Source: Candidatus Altimarinota bacterium
GTDB lineage: Bacteria > Patescibacteriota > Gracilibacteria > BD1-5 > UBA6164
Assembly (NCBI GenBank): GCA_028697205.1
Contig: JAQVFO010000001.1
Span: 195,086 to 259,085 of the forward strand
Length of the DNA: 64,000 nucleotides
Direction of reading: 5' to 3'
The translations under genes and the position numbers were made by a program. The notes under the pieces were generated by a model. It made no database searches, had not been told where the DNA came from, and was given only the letters and a program-made list of their open reading frames with translations. Positions 12,543-24,729 of the stretch are shown here, in pieces. The first letter of the stretch is position 1. The number at the start of each line of letters is the position of its first letter.

Positions 12543-13238
12543 ATGGAAAATAAAGATATAAAATTATGGGATTTTCATCAAGATGAAAATAGATCTCATT
12601 TAAAAGCCTCTTATCCTAGACAAAATATGATTGCAAATAAAATTTATAAATTTTTGAAAAAATGATCAAAAATATTAGAAATTTGATTTTGAGACTGATA
12701 TTTGTTAAATAAACTTGCTAATTCATGATTTGATGTTATTTGACAAGATTTATCAGATAAAAATATAGAAATCACAAAAAAACAATGGAATAATAATAAA
12801 ATTAATTTTGTATTGTGAGATGATTCTTGAAAATTTAAATTTAATGATAATACACTAGACTGATTTATTGCCTCAGAGGTTTTAGAACATATGAATGATG
12901 AACAATTAAATATTTGTATTTCAGAAATTTATAGGTTATTAAAAAAATGATGATTTGCCTTTTTGACTTTTCCTGCTAGAGAAAAATTAAAAATAAGTGA
13001 ATGTATGTGTCCTAATTGTTGAGAAATTTTTCATAAATGGTGACATAAACAAACATGGAATAATGAAAAAATTAAATTATTGTTTGATAAGTTTGAAATT
13101 ATTACATTAAAAGAATTTGTTAGTAGACCAAAATGAACGAATGTTATATCAGAATTTATTTGATATTTAAAATATATTTGATGATATATATTAAATATGA
13201 ATAAAAGTTATTTTGTAATTATAAAAAAGAAGTCATAA
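12543..13238 (+). CDS. SAM-dependent methyltransferase with Cys-rich insertion
   Basis: The 231-residue class I methyltransferase has ILEIGFGDGYLL as SAM loop, FDVIGQDLS, FIASEVLEHM and RLLKKGGFAFLTFP. A short insertion, CMCPNCGEIFHKWGHKQTW, near residue 155 has three cysteines and two histidines that could bind zinc. This insertion is seen in glycan-locus methyltransferases. It is the last gene of the rightward run; its TAA lies inside a bidirectional terminator hairpin. Confidence 0.88.
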
Positions 13239-13253
13239 ATTGACTTCTTTTTT
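13223..13253. terminator. Bidirectional rho-independent terminator
   Basis: A perfect 13-base inverted repeat (AAAAAAGAAGTCA / TGACTTCTTTTTT) surrounds a 5-base loop. A-run and T-run flanks let it act on both strands. It contains the stop of the methyltransferase at 12543 and its T-run overlaps the stop of the leftward dehydrogenase gene, so it separates the two convergent units. Confidence 0.85.
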
Positions 13254-14544
13254 ATAAACTTTTATAATTTTTATATCATTTTTTTCTAAGATTTCACTTT
13301 ATATCAAAAATAATTCAATTATCTTTTAATAATTCATTAAAATCTATTGTATCAAACTCTTTATGATTTACAGCTAGAATTACTCAATCAAATTTAGTGT
13401 TTTTATAATTTGATATTATTTCATCTTCTTTTAAATTTATTTCACTTAAAATATGTTTATTTAAATTGTATGAATAAGGATCATATCAAGAAATTTTTAT
13501 TCAAAAATCTTTTAACTCTTTTATAGCATCTCAAATTTTGCTGTTTCTAAAATCAGGTACATTTTCTTTAAATGTTAATCCTAAAACAAGAATATTGGCT
13601 CATTCAACTTTATTTCAAGTTTTTATTAGTTGTTTTGCTATTTGATTTGATATAAAAACTCACATTCATTCATTTATTCTTCTTGCTGAAGATATCATTT
13701 CAGGATAGTATCATAATTCTTCAGATTTTTGTACTAAATAGTAAGGATCAACTCAAATGCAATGTCATCAAACAAGTCCAGGTGTAAATTTTAAAAAATT
13801 CCATTTAGTTCAAGCTGCTTCTAAAACATCAAAAGTATTTATTCATATTTTGTTAAATATTAGTGATAATTCATTTATCAATGCAATATTTACATCTCTT
13901 TGAGTATTTTCTATTACTTTAGCTGCTTCCGCAACTTTAATTGAACTAGCTTTAAAAATACCTGCTTTTATAATTTTTCAATAAATATTACTAATTATTT
14001 CTAGTGCATCATTATCACTTCAAGAAACAATTTTTAAGATTTTTGTTACTGTATGTTCTTTATCTCATGGATTTATTCTCTCAGGACTATATCATAGCTT
14101 AAAATCAGTATTAAAACTTAATCAAGAAATTTTTTCAAAAATTGGTAAACAAACTTCTTCAGTCACTCATGGATATACTGTTGATTCATAAACTATAATA
14201 CTTCATGGTTTTAAGTTTTTTGCAACAGTTTCAGTTGCTTTAATTACTGGTGTTAAATCAGGTTTTTTATATATATTTACAGGTGTTGGAACAGTAATTA
14301 TAAAAAAATTATATTGATTTAAATCATCACTATTAGATGAATATTTTATTTTATCTAAAAATTCTTTTTCATCTCAAGTTATCTCATTTGTTGAATCAAT
14401 TTTATTTTTTAATTCTTCTAATCTTTTTTGATTTATATCAAATCACAAAACATCAAATCATTCTTTTACAAATGCATGTGCAAGTGGTAATCACACATAT
14501 CAAAGTCATATAATTGCAATTTTAGCATTAAAATTTTTAAACAT
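13252..14544 (-). CDS. UDP-N-acetyl-sugar 6-dehydrogenase, WbpA/TviB-like
   Basis: The 430-residue protein is an NAD-dependent nucleotide-sugar dehydrogenase. It has the Rossmann start KIAIIGLGYVGLPLA, TVPTPVN, YESTVYPGVTEE, the catalytic-cysteine motif GLVGGHCIGVDPYYL, and [15 protein letters not shown]. The last motif is typical of WbpA/TviB/VipA enzymes acting on UDP-GlcNAc or UDP-GalNAc rather than of WecC. It would make a UDP-N-acetyl-uronic acid. Together with WecB it suggests acidic amino sugars in the surface glycan. Thirteen bases separate it from the second dehydrogenase. Confidence 0.9.
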
Positions 14545-14557
14545 ATTTTTTAATTAA

Positions 14558-15874
14558 TTAATATCAAACTCAGACATACTTAATTCATAAATTTCTTATC
14601 ACATCACTATTAAGTATGTTTTTTCAATCGAAAATAATATTATCTTTTAATTTTATTTTTGCAAAATCTTCTTGTAAAATATTATTATTTTCTTGAGTTA
14701 TGACTAAAAAATCAGCAGATAAACATATATCAGAAAAACTATTTCATATTTCAATAGGGAAGAATCATCTACTATTTGAAAGCATTAATCATTCATAATA
14801 TTTTCTAAAATTATCTAGTGCATTTTCGTTATAATCAAATATCTTAAGTTTTGCTCAAGCATAAAGTAATTTTTTTATAATATCTAATCATTTTGATTCT
14901 CTTAAATCATCTGTACCAGGTTTAAATGCAACTCAAAAAATAGCAATCTTTTTTCAGTGCAGATTTCAATTATAATATTTTATTATTTTATCTAAAAAAT
15001 AATCAACTTGAGTAGAATTTACTAAATCTACTTTTGTAATTATTTCTCAGGTTAAATTATGTTCTTTAAATTGATGAATAAGTGATTTAACATCTTTTGG
15101 AAAGCAAGATCAACCATAACCAATTCAAGCATTTAAAAATTTTGATCAAATTCTTGAATCAATTCATATAGAATTTGAAATATCTTTTATATTAGCTCAA
15201 ACACTATCAGCAAGTCTTGAAATCTCATTTATAAAGCTTATCTTAGTTGCTAAGAAACTGTTAGCTGTGTATTTTATAAGTTCTGCTGTTTGCCAATTTG
15301 TTTCTATAATAGGAATTTGTTTGTCTGAAAAATACTTATAAATTTCAGTTACTTTGTTTTTTACATATTCAATTTCTTTTTCTCGAAAACCTAATACAAT
15401 TCTATCAGGAGCAAAAAAATCATTTATTGCAATTCATTCTCTTAAGAATTCTGGATTTGAAACAACAGGATTTTTTTCTCAAAGCAATTTATATATCTCT
15501 TCATTTGTTCAAACTGGAACAGTTGATTTAATAATTATTATTTCATCTCATTTTAATAAATTTTTTATATCGTCAATTGCTCAGTACACATATCATAAAT
15601 CAGTTTTTCACTCATCATCTTGTGGAGTTCAAACACAAAGAAAAATTATATCACTTCATATAATTTCTTTTTTTTCTGTTGTAAAATTTATATAAGTCAA
15701 AGTTTCATTTAATAAATCCTTTAATCAATCTTCATAAATTGTTGGTATTCAAGCATTAAGTTTATCAATTTTATCTTGAAAAACATCAATAGCTGTTACT
15801 TTAAATCATAGTTTTGCGAGTCAAACAGATTGAATTAATCAAATATATCAAGTTCAAATTACAGATATTTTCAT
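14558..15874 (-). CDS. ugd: UDP-glucose 6-dehydrogenase
   Basis: The 438-residue protein starts MKISVIGTGYIGLIQS and shows the UDP-glucose dehydrogenase motifs NAGIPTIYEDGL and GIGYGGSCFPKD with its catalytic cysteine. The reaction oxidises UDP-glucose to UDP-glucuronate with two NAD. Motifs and length separate it from the neighbouring WbpA-like enzyme, so the locus encodes two different UDP-sugar dehydrogenases. It lies between that gene and wzx in a leftward unit. Confidence 0.9.
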
Positions 15875-15914
15875 AATTAATTTTTAAATATTTTTACAAT
15901 TATATAAATATTTC

Positions 15915-17444
15915 TTACCTATTCAAATTTTTTACCTTTCTAACAGATTTAATTTCATTAATAAATAACTTTATTTCTTTGTTATTTGTTAAAATAAAAA
16001 ATCAAATAAACAGTATAGTAATCAAAATCATAAATAGTAAAGCTAAAAGCCTAGGTAAAGAATTTATATATGGAACAATAAAATAATAACTAAATATTCA
16101 CAATAAAGAAAAAACTAATAAATTTTTAAAAAAGTTTTTAAAGTCATATTTTACTTTAAATTCATTTCATAAACGATATTCAGATAACCACCATATAATT
16201 ATCCATCAAATTCAAGTTGCTAAAGAGGCTCATGCAACTCAAATCCATTTTATAAAAAATATATTTGTAATAATATTTACAATAATAGCAATTACCATTA
16301 TATCAAATTTGTATTTTACTTTTCATATTCAAGACATTATTTGAAAGTTTATTTGTAACAAATAATTAAAAATTAAAAATAAAACACTATATTTTAATAT
16401 AATTCATGACATAATAAACTTTTCTCAAAAAAGAATAAATGCTATTGTTTCAGCAAAAACAAAAAATAATATATTTACAAACATTCAAATACTTAAGAAA
16501 TTTTTTGTAAATATGGATTTAATCAATCTAATCTTATCTAATTCATTTTTTCAATAAAGCTCAGAAATAACAGGAAATAAAAATCAAAATACAGGTCAAA
16601 TAATCATAAATGGAATTGAAATTATGCTTAAATAATTTGTATAATATCAAGCTGCCTCTGTTCATAACATATAAATTACAATTAGCATATCTATTTGTCA
16701 CAAAATTGTTGCTGCTTGAGCAGATAAAAAAACAAGTAATGAATATTTTATAATTGTTTTTAGTAGTTCTTTATCGAAGAATAGTTTTTCATTTACTAGA
16801 TAAACCTTATAATACTTAGTATAAAAAATAAATATTGAAAATAACATTCAAACAATAAGTCAAAATAACCAAGCATATGAAAAAGTTAATAGAGTTCAGT
16901 AATTAAATACAAAAAGTCATATAGTTGAAAATAAAACAAATCACATTCTTAATAGCTCAATTAATTTATTGTAAAAAGTATTTTGAACGGCCATTAAGAA
17001 ATTTCATATAATTTGATAGAAATTTATACACAAAAAATAAAATGCAAAAATTTTTAAAACATTCATTGCTTCAATTGATTTAAAATAATGTTCTGCTAAA
17101 TAATTACTTCAAAAGAAGAAACAAGAAAAAAGTATTAATCAAGTTACAACTTGAGCCAAAAATCAATAAAAAATAATTAATTTAACTTTATCATATCTTG
17201 ATTCTGCAGTAAATTTAGGAACAAAATAATAAATACTTTCACTAATTCAAAAATCATGATAAGCTGACACAAGCATTATAAGACTTATTATTCAGTAAAG
17301 TGTTCATACTTCTGAAACAGTTAAATTTCATGATATTATTATTTTAACTATATATCACAAAGGAGCTGTAATAAATGAAAAAACATATAACCAAAATCAT
17401 TTTTTAATAAACTTTTCAGACAAACTTCAATGTTGTTCAATCAT
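15915..17444 (-). CDS. wzx: Wzx-type polysaccharide flippase
   Basis: The 509-residue protein is almost wholly hydrophobic, with about 12-14 predicted membrane helices, and begins MIEQHGSLSEKFIKKGFWLY. The order of helices and segments such as GTEAAGYYTNYLSI and SAYHDFGISESIYYF fit the MATE/MVF-type polysaccharide exporters, which move lipid-linked glycan units to the outer leaflet. It is the first gene of the leftward dehydrogenase unit and stands back to back with the large membrane protein at 17630. Start chosen at the first ATG before the conserved first helix. Confidence 0.88.
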
Positions 17445-17535
17445 TTGAAAGAGTAAAAAATAAAAAATAAAGAATAAAACTTGCTTAACTGTATTTCATA
17501 TTTAATTTTTAGCTTAGTCTTTTTTCTTTTTACAC

Positions 17536-17563
17536 TTGTATTTTATTATTATTTTTTTATAAT
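17536..17563 (+). promoter_or_regulatory. Sigma70-like promoter
   Basis: TTGTAT and TATAAT are separated by 16 bases, about 65 bases before the ATG at 17630. The 185-base gap between wzx and this gene is otherwise featureless A/T-rich DNA. Confidence 0.45.
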
Positions 17564-17629
17564 CAACTAAATTTTTAAATTACTTAGGATTAATTTAAAG
17601 TTTAATATTTAAAATTTAATATTTGAAGT

Positions 17630-20600
17630 ATGATTTCATATGTAATTAAACTAATTACTTTAGCCATTTTCTGATGATTTGCAGTATTTTCTTATTATAA
17701 TATTTTTTCTTTTCACGTTGAGGCATTTCCTTGAATTACAATTTTTTATTATATAATTCCTTTATTTGTAATTTATTCATTATACAAAGTTTTAAGTTTT
17801 TTTGTTTTTAATGATTCTGAAAGTGAAAAAGTTGAAATGTCATATTTATCAATATTAACTTATGCACTTATCCACTTATTACTTTTATGTATTGTATACT
17901 TTGTTACAAAAGATTGATTCTCATGAGCTGAGTGAATTTGATTATTTTTCAAAATCATATGGTTTTTAATTCTTCCAATATTTATTTTTTCAACTTCATA
18001 TTGATTTTGAAACAAAATTTTATCATATATTAAATGATTTGAAAAAGAGGAAAATTCATTTAAGTTATTATCTTCTATATGATTTTGATTCTTTTCTTTT
18101 GTTGCATTGTTATATATTTTTGCTTTTTTAGGATTTTATAATCTTTATTCATTCTTTTTAATCCAAATATTATTTTTATCTTTAGGTTATAAAAAGATTT
18201 TAAACTTATATTGATGATTTTTTACAAAAAAAATAACTTTAGATAAAGATATAAGTTTATATACTTCAGAATTTTTATTTACAGTAATTACTGCTTTAAT
18301 TAGTACAAATTTAATACTAGTATTTAGACCTTTTCCAATAGGTTGGGATGATTTATGAGCTTATATGAACATTCCAAATCTATTATCTGCAGCTTGACAC
18401 TTACTTCCAACTTGATGAATTCAAACATGGGAAATATATACATGAATTTGATATTTATTTTGATCTACAACACAGGCATTTTATTTAAATACATTCTCAT
18501 GAATTCTAGCATCTCTTGTAATTTATATTTTTGCAAAAAGCTTTTTTAATAGTAAAAATGAATTTATAAACATACCTTTATTGCTTACAGTTATTTTTAT
18601 ATCTATGCCAATGGTTATTTTCCAGCTTGGAAAAGATATGAAACTTGATATATGATTATTTTCAATTAGTGCAATAACACTATATATGGTTTATTATATA
18701 TTTGTAAAAAAAGAAGATTTTGTATGAGAAGATGTTGAAAATGAATGAATAACTAATTCTATTAAAAACTTTATTACAAAACATGAATTTTTTAAAAAAG
18801 AAGATTTTATATATATTTTTATAATATGACTTATAGTTTGATTTGCTTTTGCAATAAAAGCAACAACACTTATGCTTATTTCAGCAGTAATCTGATTAAT
18901 TATATTTAATAGACTTTGAATAAATGCATTTTTATGATATTTAGCTGTTTATTTTGCAATATTTACAAAACTTCATTTATGGGATTTGATGAATGTAGTT
19001 TATCCAAAAGACAATACATTTGTTAACTATTTCTCAATAATATCACTACTAATTTGATTCTGATTTATTACATATTCATATATAAAACATAGTAAGGAAT
19101 TTTTTATAAAAACTTTTGCAATTATTTGAGTTTTTATTTTATGAATTTGATTGTCATTAATTCCTTGGTTTGCAAAAAATATAAGTGAATCATGATTAAA
19201 TAATATAAGTGTATGAACATTATTATGAGGAAAAGCTTCTGTATTTACTCCAGATTTTTCTAAAATTCATACAAAAGAAGAACTTGTAAATATAGAAAAT
19301 AAAGTTAAAGAAATGAGTAGTCTAGATGCTAATTGACAAGCTGTTAATGCTGATATGTGAAGATATTTTTGATACGAAAAATGAATTAATAACTATTTAA
19401 AACTTCCATATAGTTTATCAATGCAAACAAATCAAAAAGGTGAGTATACAGATATAACTTATATTTTCTTTGCTTTATTACCTGTATTATTTTTATTTAT
19501 TCCATTTAGAAATAAATGGTATTATATTGCTATTTATTCGATTTTATTGTTAGAAATATTTTATTTTATATTTCCATGAACAAATGAATTTTTAACATCA
19601 TTATTTTCTTCACTTGAGTTACCATTATGATATGTATTCATTTTATGATTATTTTTAGCTTGACTAGCATTTTTTAAATCATCGATAAATTGGAAAAAAG
19701 ATAAGATGATGAAACTATTTATGGTTAATTTAGTTTTTACAGTATTTTACGTTTTTTTATGGGATATTGCAGCTTTTGGTATAGTTTGGTACTGAATTAC
19801 TATGTATATGTGTTTTTTAATCTTTTTAGGAATATGAATACACTATGTTACAGTTGAAGATAAAGAAATAGATACAAATGATAATTTTTATTTATTCAAA
19901 ACTATAAACTTTTTTATTATATTTATTATAATTTCAATTTATTTTGTAAGATCATCTTTACCTCATATATTTGCAAATTTTAATGAAGACAGTTATATGC
20001 ATTATAAATCATGAATTGTTCGTGCTGATGATGCTATATTTATATATCATAGTGATTATCTAAATGTTCTTTTTGAGTTAAATATTAAAGATACTAAGAA
20101 AAGTGATTTTATAACAAAATATAAAAAGGAAGTTTATGATTTCTTTGCATTAAATAATTATCCTGATGAATTTAAAACTGCAATTGAAAATGCAAATGAT
20201 ATAACAAAGTTAAGTGATATTTTAAGTTTTTTTATTTACAATGCACAATTAAAACAAAATATTCCAAGTAATGATTATCAAAAAATGACTAGTAAATTGG
20301 CTAATATAAGAACAGATATATATAAGTCAATCACTCATCCTTCAAGTGAGTTTAAAAGTGATGCTATAATTTATAGGATGTGAACATTTTTAAAATATTT
20401 TGTCACAGAAAATTATTATAGACTTGTAGATGATTCACTTGTGTTTAGTTTTGATCAATATATTTATAATAAAGATATAAATAAAACTGTTGATAATTTT
20501 AAAAATATTTGAATGAATTATATACTTGTTGATTTAAATACTCCGACAATAGATAGAGATCCAAATCACACACTAACTATAAGATTTGAAAATCTATTAA

Positions 20601-20974
20601 AAACGTTTACCTCACAAAGACTTGAACTTATTGATAGTGATAGTGTTTGTTTAAAAACAGCAATAGAATTATATAACAAATCAAATAAAACTGATGCTGA
20701 TTTAAAAAACTATGTTAGACTTGCATGAGTTAATTTTGAAAGTTATGATGAAAACAATAAAGAAATAACAAGATGAACAAAAATAATAAAATGTTATGAT
20801 GCAATTAATTATTTAATAAATAATAATTTAATATCAAATACTAATTTCCCATATCTTCTTCCTATACAAGATGAGCTTTCAAAACAAAAATTTGCAAATG
20901 AAGAAGAAAAATATAGATATATGTATAGTAGAATTCCAGCTTGATATAAAGCATTGTTTAAGATAAAAGACTAA
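17630..20974 (+). CDS. Large multi-pass membrane protein, possible GT-C glycosyltransferase
   Basis: The 1114-residue protein has roughly 18-20 hydrophobic helices in its first 780 residues and a soluble C-terminal region of about 320 residues rich in Asn, Lys and Tyr. RPFPIGWDDLGAYMNIP, near residue 227, places two acidic residues right after a helix, as in GT-C and PMT-type enzymes. A second soluble loop near residues 520-600 is rich in Lys and Glu. It ends the glycan locus. I do not recognise a named family. A role in glycan or protein glycosylation, or as a channel-like scaffold, is only an inference. Confidence 0.8.
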
Positions 20975-20980
20975 TAAAAT

Positions 20981-21009
20981 AAAAAACTCAGTAATTTACT
21001 GAGTTTTTT
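20981..21009. terminator. Bidirectional rho-independent terminator
   Basis: A 12-base perfect inverted repeat (AAAAAACTCAGT / ACTGAGTTTTTT) has a 5-base A/T loop and runs of A and T on its two flanks. It lies between the convergent genes at 17630 and 21008 and touches the stop codon of the latter. Confidence 0.85.
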
Positions 21010-22204
21010 ATTTTCATTTTTTCCAACTATCATATGTTTCATAACCAGTTGAGATATCATTTACTTTTCATTTTATTGAATTTGCATAATTTCTAAAAGT
21101 CCTTCTTTTTGCGTCATTAATATAAGTTGTTAATTTATTAGCTTCATTTTTTATAAGTCATAAGAAATTTGTTCACATTAATAAATCATATTCTTTTGCT
21201 ATTTCATAGAAGTAAGTTTTTGTTTCAATAATCTTTCTATTAGCCTTTTTAATATTTTCAGAATTATAGTCAAAATAAACTTCACTTGTTCTTAAATTAT
21301 CAATTCTATCTAAAAATTTTACTTTTAATGATTCTAAACATATATTTTTAATTTTTTTGTTATCTATGTTTCAATTTTTATCTTTAAATGAAAATCATAA
21401 ATCAAGTTTAGGTGTATCTCAAGTAACTAATGATAAAGCATAATTATAAAATCTATTTAATGATGGGTAACTTTTTAATGTTACATTGTCAATATAAAAT
21501 AAGTCATTTGATTTAGAATCAGATAATAAATGTGAAAAATACTCATCATTTCTCTTATATTTATATTTTTCTTCAAGTTCAATAAACCATTCTTCAGCAT
21601 TTTTTTGTTCCTCACTTAATGTATCAGGATGGAAATCTCTTATAAATCTAAATGTATCACTTAATAATCATTTATTATTTAGTATTCATGTTTTTTTAAT
21701 TTTTTCTAGTAATATTAAATCATCTTCATCATCAATAAAATCAATAAATGGCTTTTTACTTATCAAATAAACTCACAAAGCTACTTCAGGTTGAGGGGTA
21801 ATTAAATCTTTCAATGTAAAAAATGAAAAATCTGTATCTTCCAATATATCGTGATTTAAAGCCATTAAAGCTTCTGTAACTGTTGGATTATGTGATAATA
21901 CATATCTGATTACTCTTACAAGATGATCAAAATACCTTCATCATGTATTTCTATTTAGATATTGAAATTTATATTTATTAGTTCAAAATGACGCATTTAA
22001 GGCCTGAAGAATATTATCTCTTTCTTCAGGTGATATATTTCATTTATCTAATTCATTTTTAAATATCTTCTCATTTGCCTCTGACCAAAGGTACTCAATT
22101 CATCTTTTTTTTGAGAATTCAATATTATCATTTGAATAAATAAAATCAGCATTTATTCTGGGTTCTCAGTTAGTGATATCAACTAAGTTAACAATATGCT
22201 TCAT
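21008..22204 (-). CDS. HD-domain protein resembling the SpoT/RelA hydrolase domain
   Basis: The 398-residue soluble protein has, near residues 95-135, a histidine and then ALNHDILEDTDFSF, very close to the ALLHDVVEDT motif of the SpoT/RelA ppGpp hydrolase domain. A second histidine pair (RYFDHLVRVIRYVLSHNP) precedes it. I find no synthetase domain. The remaining 250 residues are helical and charged, with YKFQYLNRNTGGRYFDH before the motif and a lysine-rich end. It could be a stand-alone (p)ppGpp hydrolase, but another HD phosphohydrolase activity is possible. Confidence 0.75.
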
Positions 22205-22244
22205 ATTAATGATATTTTTATAAATTTTTAAATTATTTTTTGTA

Positions 22245-22272
22245 ATAATAATTACTATTTGACATAATGCAA
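22245..22272 (-). promoter_or_regulatory. Sigma70-like promoter for the HD-domain gene
   Basis: On the minus strand, TTGCAT and TATTAT are separated by 16 bases, ending about 40 bases before the start at 22204. The rest of the 171-base divergent gap shows a TTGACA on the plus strand at 22259 but no good matching -10. Confidence 0.45.
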
Positions 22273-22375
22273 ATTTATTTTTCTAAAATTATTTTAAAAA
22301 AATCTATTAAAAATAACTTTCTTTTTTTAAAAATTGGTCTATATTATAAAAGTTTTATTTCATAACAATTCAATT

Positions 22376-22825
22376 ATGGCAAAAAATAAAGGTAAGAAAA
22401 AATGTATATTATCCAAACCAATTGTGAAAAGAGTAGCAATTTGAATATCTCTTGGTATCATATTTTGATTACTATGTTCTTATTTTGCTTTAAAATACAA
22501 TACAACAAATATTGTAAATCAATCTGCACTAATGTGGAATTTGATTTTTAATAGATTTATAATGTGATTCATTATTGCAATATTGTGATTAATTACAGTT
22601 CATCCTCTTTTCTGATTTAGAATGTATCCAGCATTAAGATGAGCATTTGCATGATGAGTAATAAGTATTGATCTAGTTTTTGGACCATATATGATGTGAT
22701 ATGAAAATGCTTGATCTATAGCATTTGCTACAATTTTAGTAGGTGCAATTTATGGTATGATAATTGACTTAGTTGCAACTAAATTTGCTTGAGAATGAGA
22801 AGAATTGTTTAATAGTATTAAATAA
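22376..22825 (+). CDS. Small membrane protein of unknown function
   Basis: The 149-residue protein has a short basic N terminus (MAKNKGKKKC) and about four hydrophobic helices. The segment HPLFGFRMYPALRGAFAGG between helices 2 and 3 could be a functional loop; nothing else is distinctive. It is the first of three rightward genes (22376-24729) that all encode envelope proteins, so it may be a membrane partner of the lipoprotein encoded third. I do not recognise a family. Confidence 0.8.
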
Positions 22826-22847
22826 TTTAATTTCTAACTTAATCATT

Positions 22848-23435
22848 ATGAAATCCTGTATTTTAAGTAAATGGTATATAAATATCATATTGTTTTTGCT
22901 GTTTTGATTTTTATTTATGTTTTATACATCAAGCAATCAAGATAATTTAATAAATTGTTCAACTAACCTATCAAGTCAAGATACTTGTAAATCTCATCTA
23001 GAAAAATGATTTTTAGATACTGTAATACCAAAAAATAATACTGAAAAAATTGATACAAACATAGTTGTTTATAATTGAAGTAGTGTTTATAATTTTTTTG
23101 TTAATTATACAAAATATTTATGATTTGCTATCTGATTTTTTGCAATGTTAATAATTTTTATATTAAATTGATTTAAATACATTTTATGACTTTGAAAATT
23201 TAAGTTTTTAAATGTATTTTCATTATTTATTTGATATTTTTTACTTTTTTTACTTTGATTAAATTTTTTATACTGGGAACCTAGATTTACAGAAACTTGA
23301 GTTGCTACAATAGTATTTTTATGACATACCTTAACTTTAATAAGCTTTTATTTTTGTTTAATTATTCTAGTTTTGTGAATAGTTAGAATATTGATTTATT
23401 TTCTAACAAAAAAGAAAGATGAAAAAGATAATTAA
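22848..23435 (+). CDS. Membrane protein with a small cysteine-bearing outer loop
   Basis: The 195-residue protein starts with a helix of about 20 residues, followed by a hydrophilic stretch (about 28-85) with two cysteines (INCSTNLSSQDTC) likely outside the cytoplasm. Three or four more helices follow, and the protein ends in a lysine-rich tail. It overlaps the lipoprotein gene by 17 bases, so the two are translationally coupled. Family not recognised; the context suggests an envelope complex with both neighbours. Confidence 0.8.
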
Positions 23436-24729
23436 TGTAATTATAATGGTAATTTTACCATTTATTTTAAGTTCTTGTAATTGGGATTGAATATTTTCTT
23501 TTGCTTGAGATTTTATGTGTACTTATGCTCCTGATTCAGATCATTGTACTCAATTTATTGCAGTTCAGTCATGAAGTCCATCAAAATGTGAAAGTATAAA
23601 GTGAACAAAGTTTAAAGATACATGATCTAATCCTCCAAAAGATAAATGTTATATGCAGGTTGCAATTAATAAATGAGATTATAATATCTGTAAAAATATA
23701 AAAGGTTGACCTATGTCTTATACTGAGGATGAATGTATAAAAAGTGTTTGAAAAAATATACTTGATTTAAGTATAAAGAATGATGACTTAAATTGATGTA
23801 AAAAATTGGAGAAATTTCCGTCATGATATCAAGATAGTTATGATGAGTGTAGAAGTACTTTAGCAAGTGTTGAAAAAATGAAATCAAGGGATACAAAAAT
23901 GGATGAATTGATTAATGCTCTAAAAGATAATCCAAAAGATAAAGATTTACAAAAGCAATTAGAAAATCTAAAAAATATAAAGCAATCAACTTATGAGATG
24001 ATGACTCCAGCTGATAAATGAAACTACTTTAAGGAGAAAAGGGAAGAGATAATGTGAGATGTAGAAGATGAAGATGTAAAATCAGCAATAGCTAAGGAAT
24101 ATACAGCATATAAGTGAAATGAAACAAATATAAACAATATGCTAGATAAACTTCAGGAAGTTACTGAGAAACAAAAAACATTAAAAAGACTAGACGATGA
24201 AGCAAATGAGTTAACAGATAAATTAAAAGAACAATTAGAATGACTAGTTAATGATAAACAAGATGAAATAATATGAGAAATGTGAGATAAAGCTAAAGAA
24301 TGGATAGACAAAAATTGATGAGAAAATCTAAAATGGTCATTGAAGAATTATGAATGGGCAATGGAAAAGTATGAAAAATGAAGTAAAATGTATGAAGATG
24401 CAAAATGAAAATATGATAAATTAAAAAAAGTTTATGATGAAGTTATGTGAGTATATCAAAGAGTAGATGAAGTAAATAAATTATTAGCTCAATGAAAAAT
24501 TGATGAATGAAAAGCAAAAGTATTAAAATGAGCTGTTTTACTTGATAAATGATTAGAATATGCAACTTCATATGTTCCAGTTTTTTGAAGCACTATATCA
24601 ACTATAAGTAAAGAAACATTTGATACTGTTATTAAATTAGCAAAGAAAAGAGCAGAGAGAACTACAGCAATAGATAAATGTATAGAAGACCCTGAACATT
24701 GTGATCCAAATAATATTAGTGCATATTAA
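23419..24729 (+). CDS. Lipoprotein with Cys-pair repeats and a long coiled coil
   Basis: The 436-residue protein has a signal peptide ending in the lipobox LSSC (Cys near residue 16), so it should be lipid-anchored. Residues 20-150 hold about five cysteine pairs in units such as AINKGDYNICKNI and KNDDLNGCKKLEK. Residues 155-370 are charged heptad-rich helix, for example LDKLQEVTEKQKTLKRLDDE. The Cys-pair unit resembles that of the membrane protein at 38644. It is the last of three envelope genes. A structural or adhesive surface role is an inference. Confidence 0.83.

Noticed and set aside
15354-15695. Plus-strand open frame of 113 codons
   Set aside because: It lies antisense to the UDP-glucose dehydrogenase gene, whose motifs are clear; it is a shadow.
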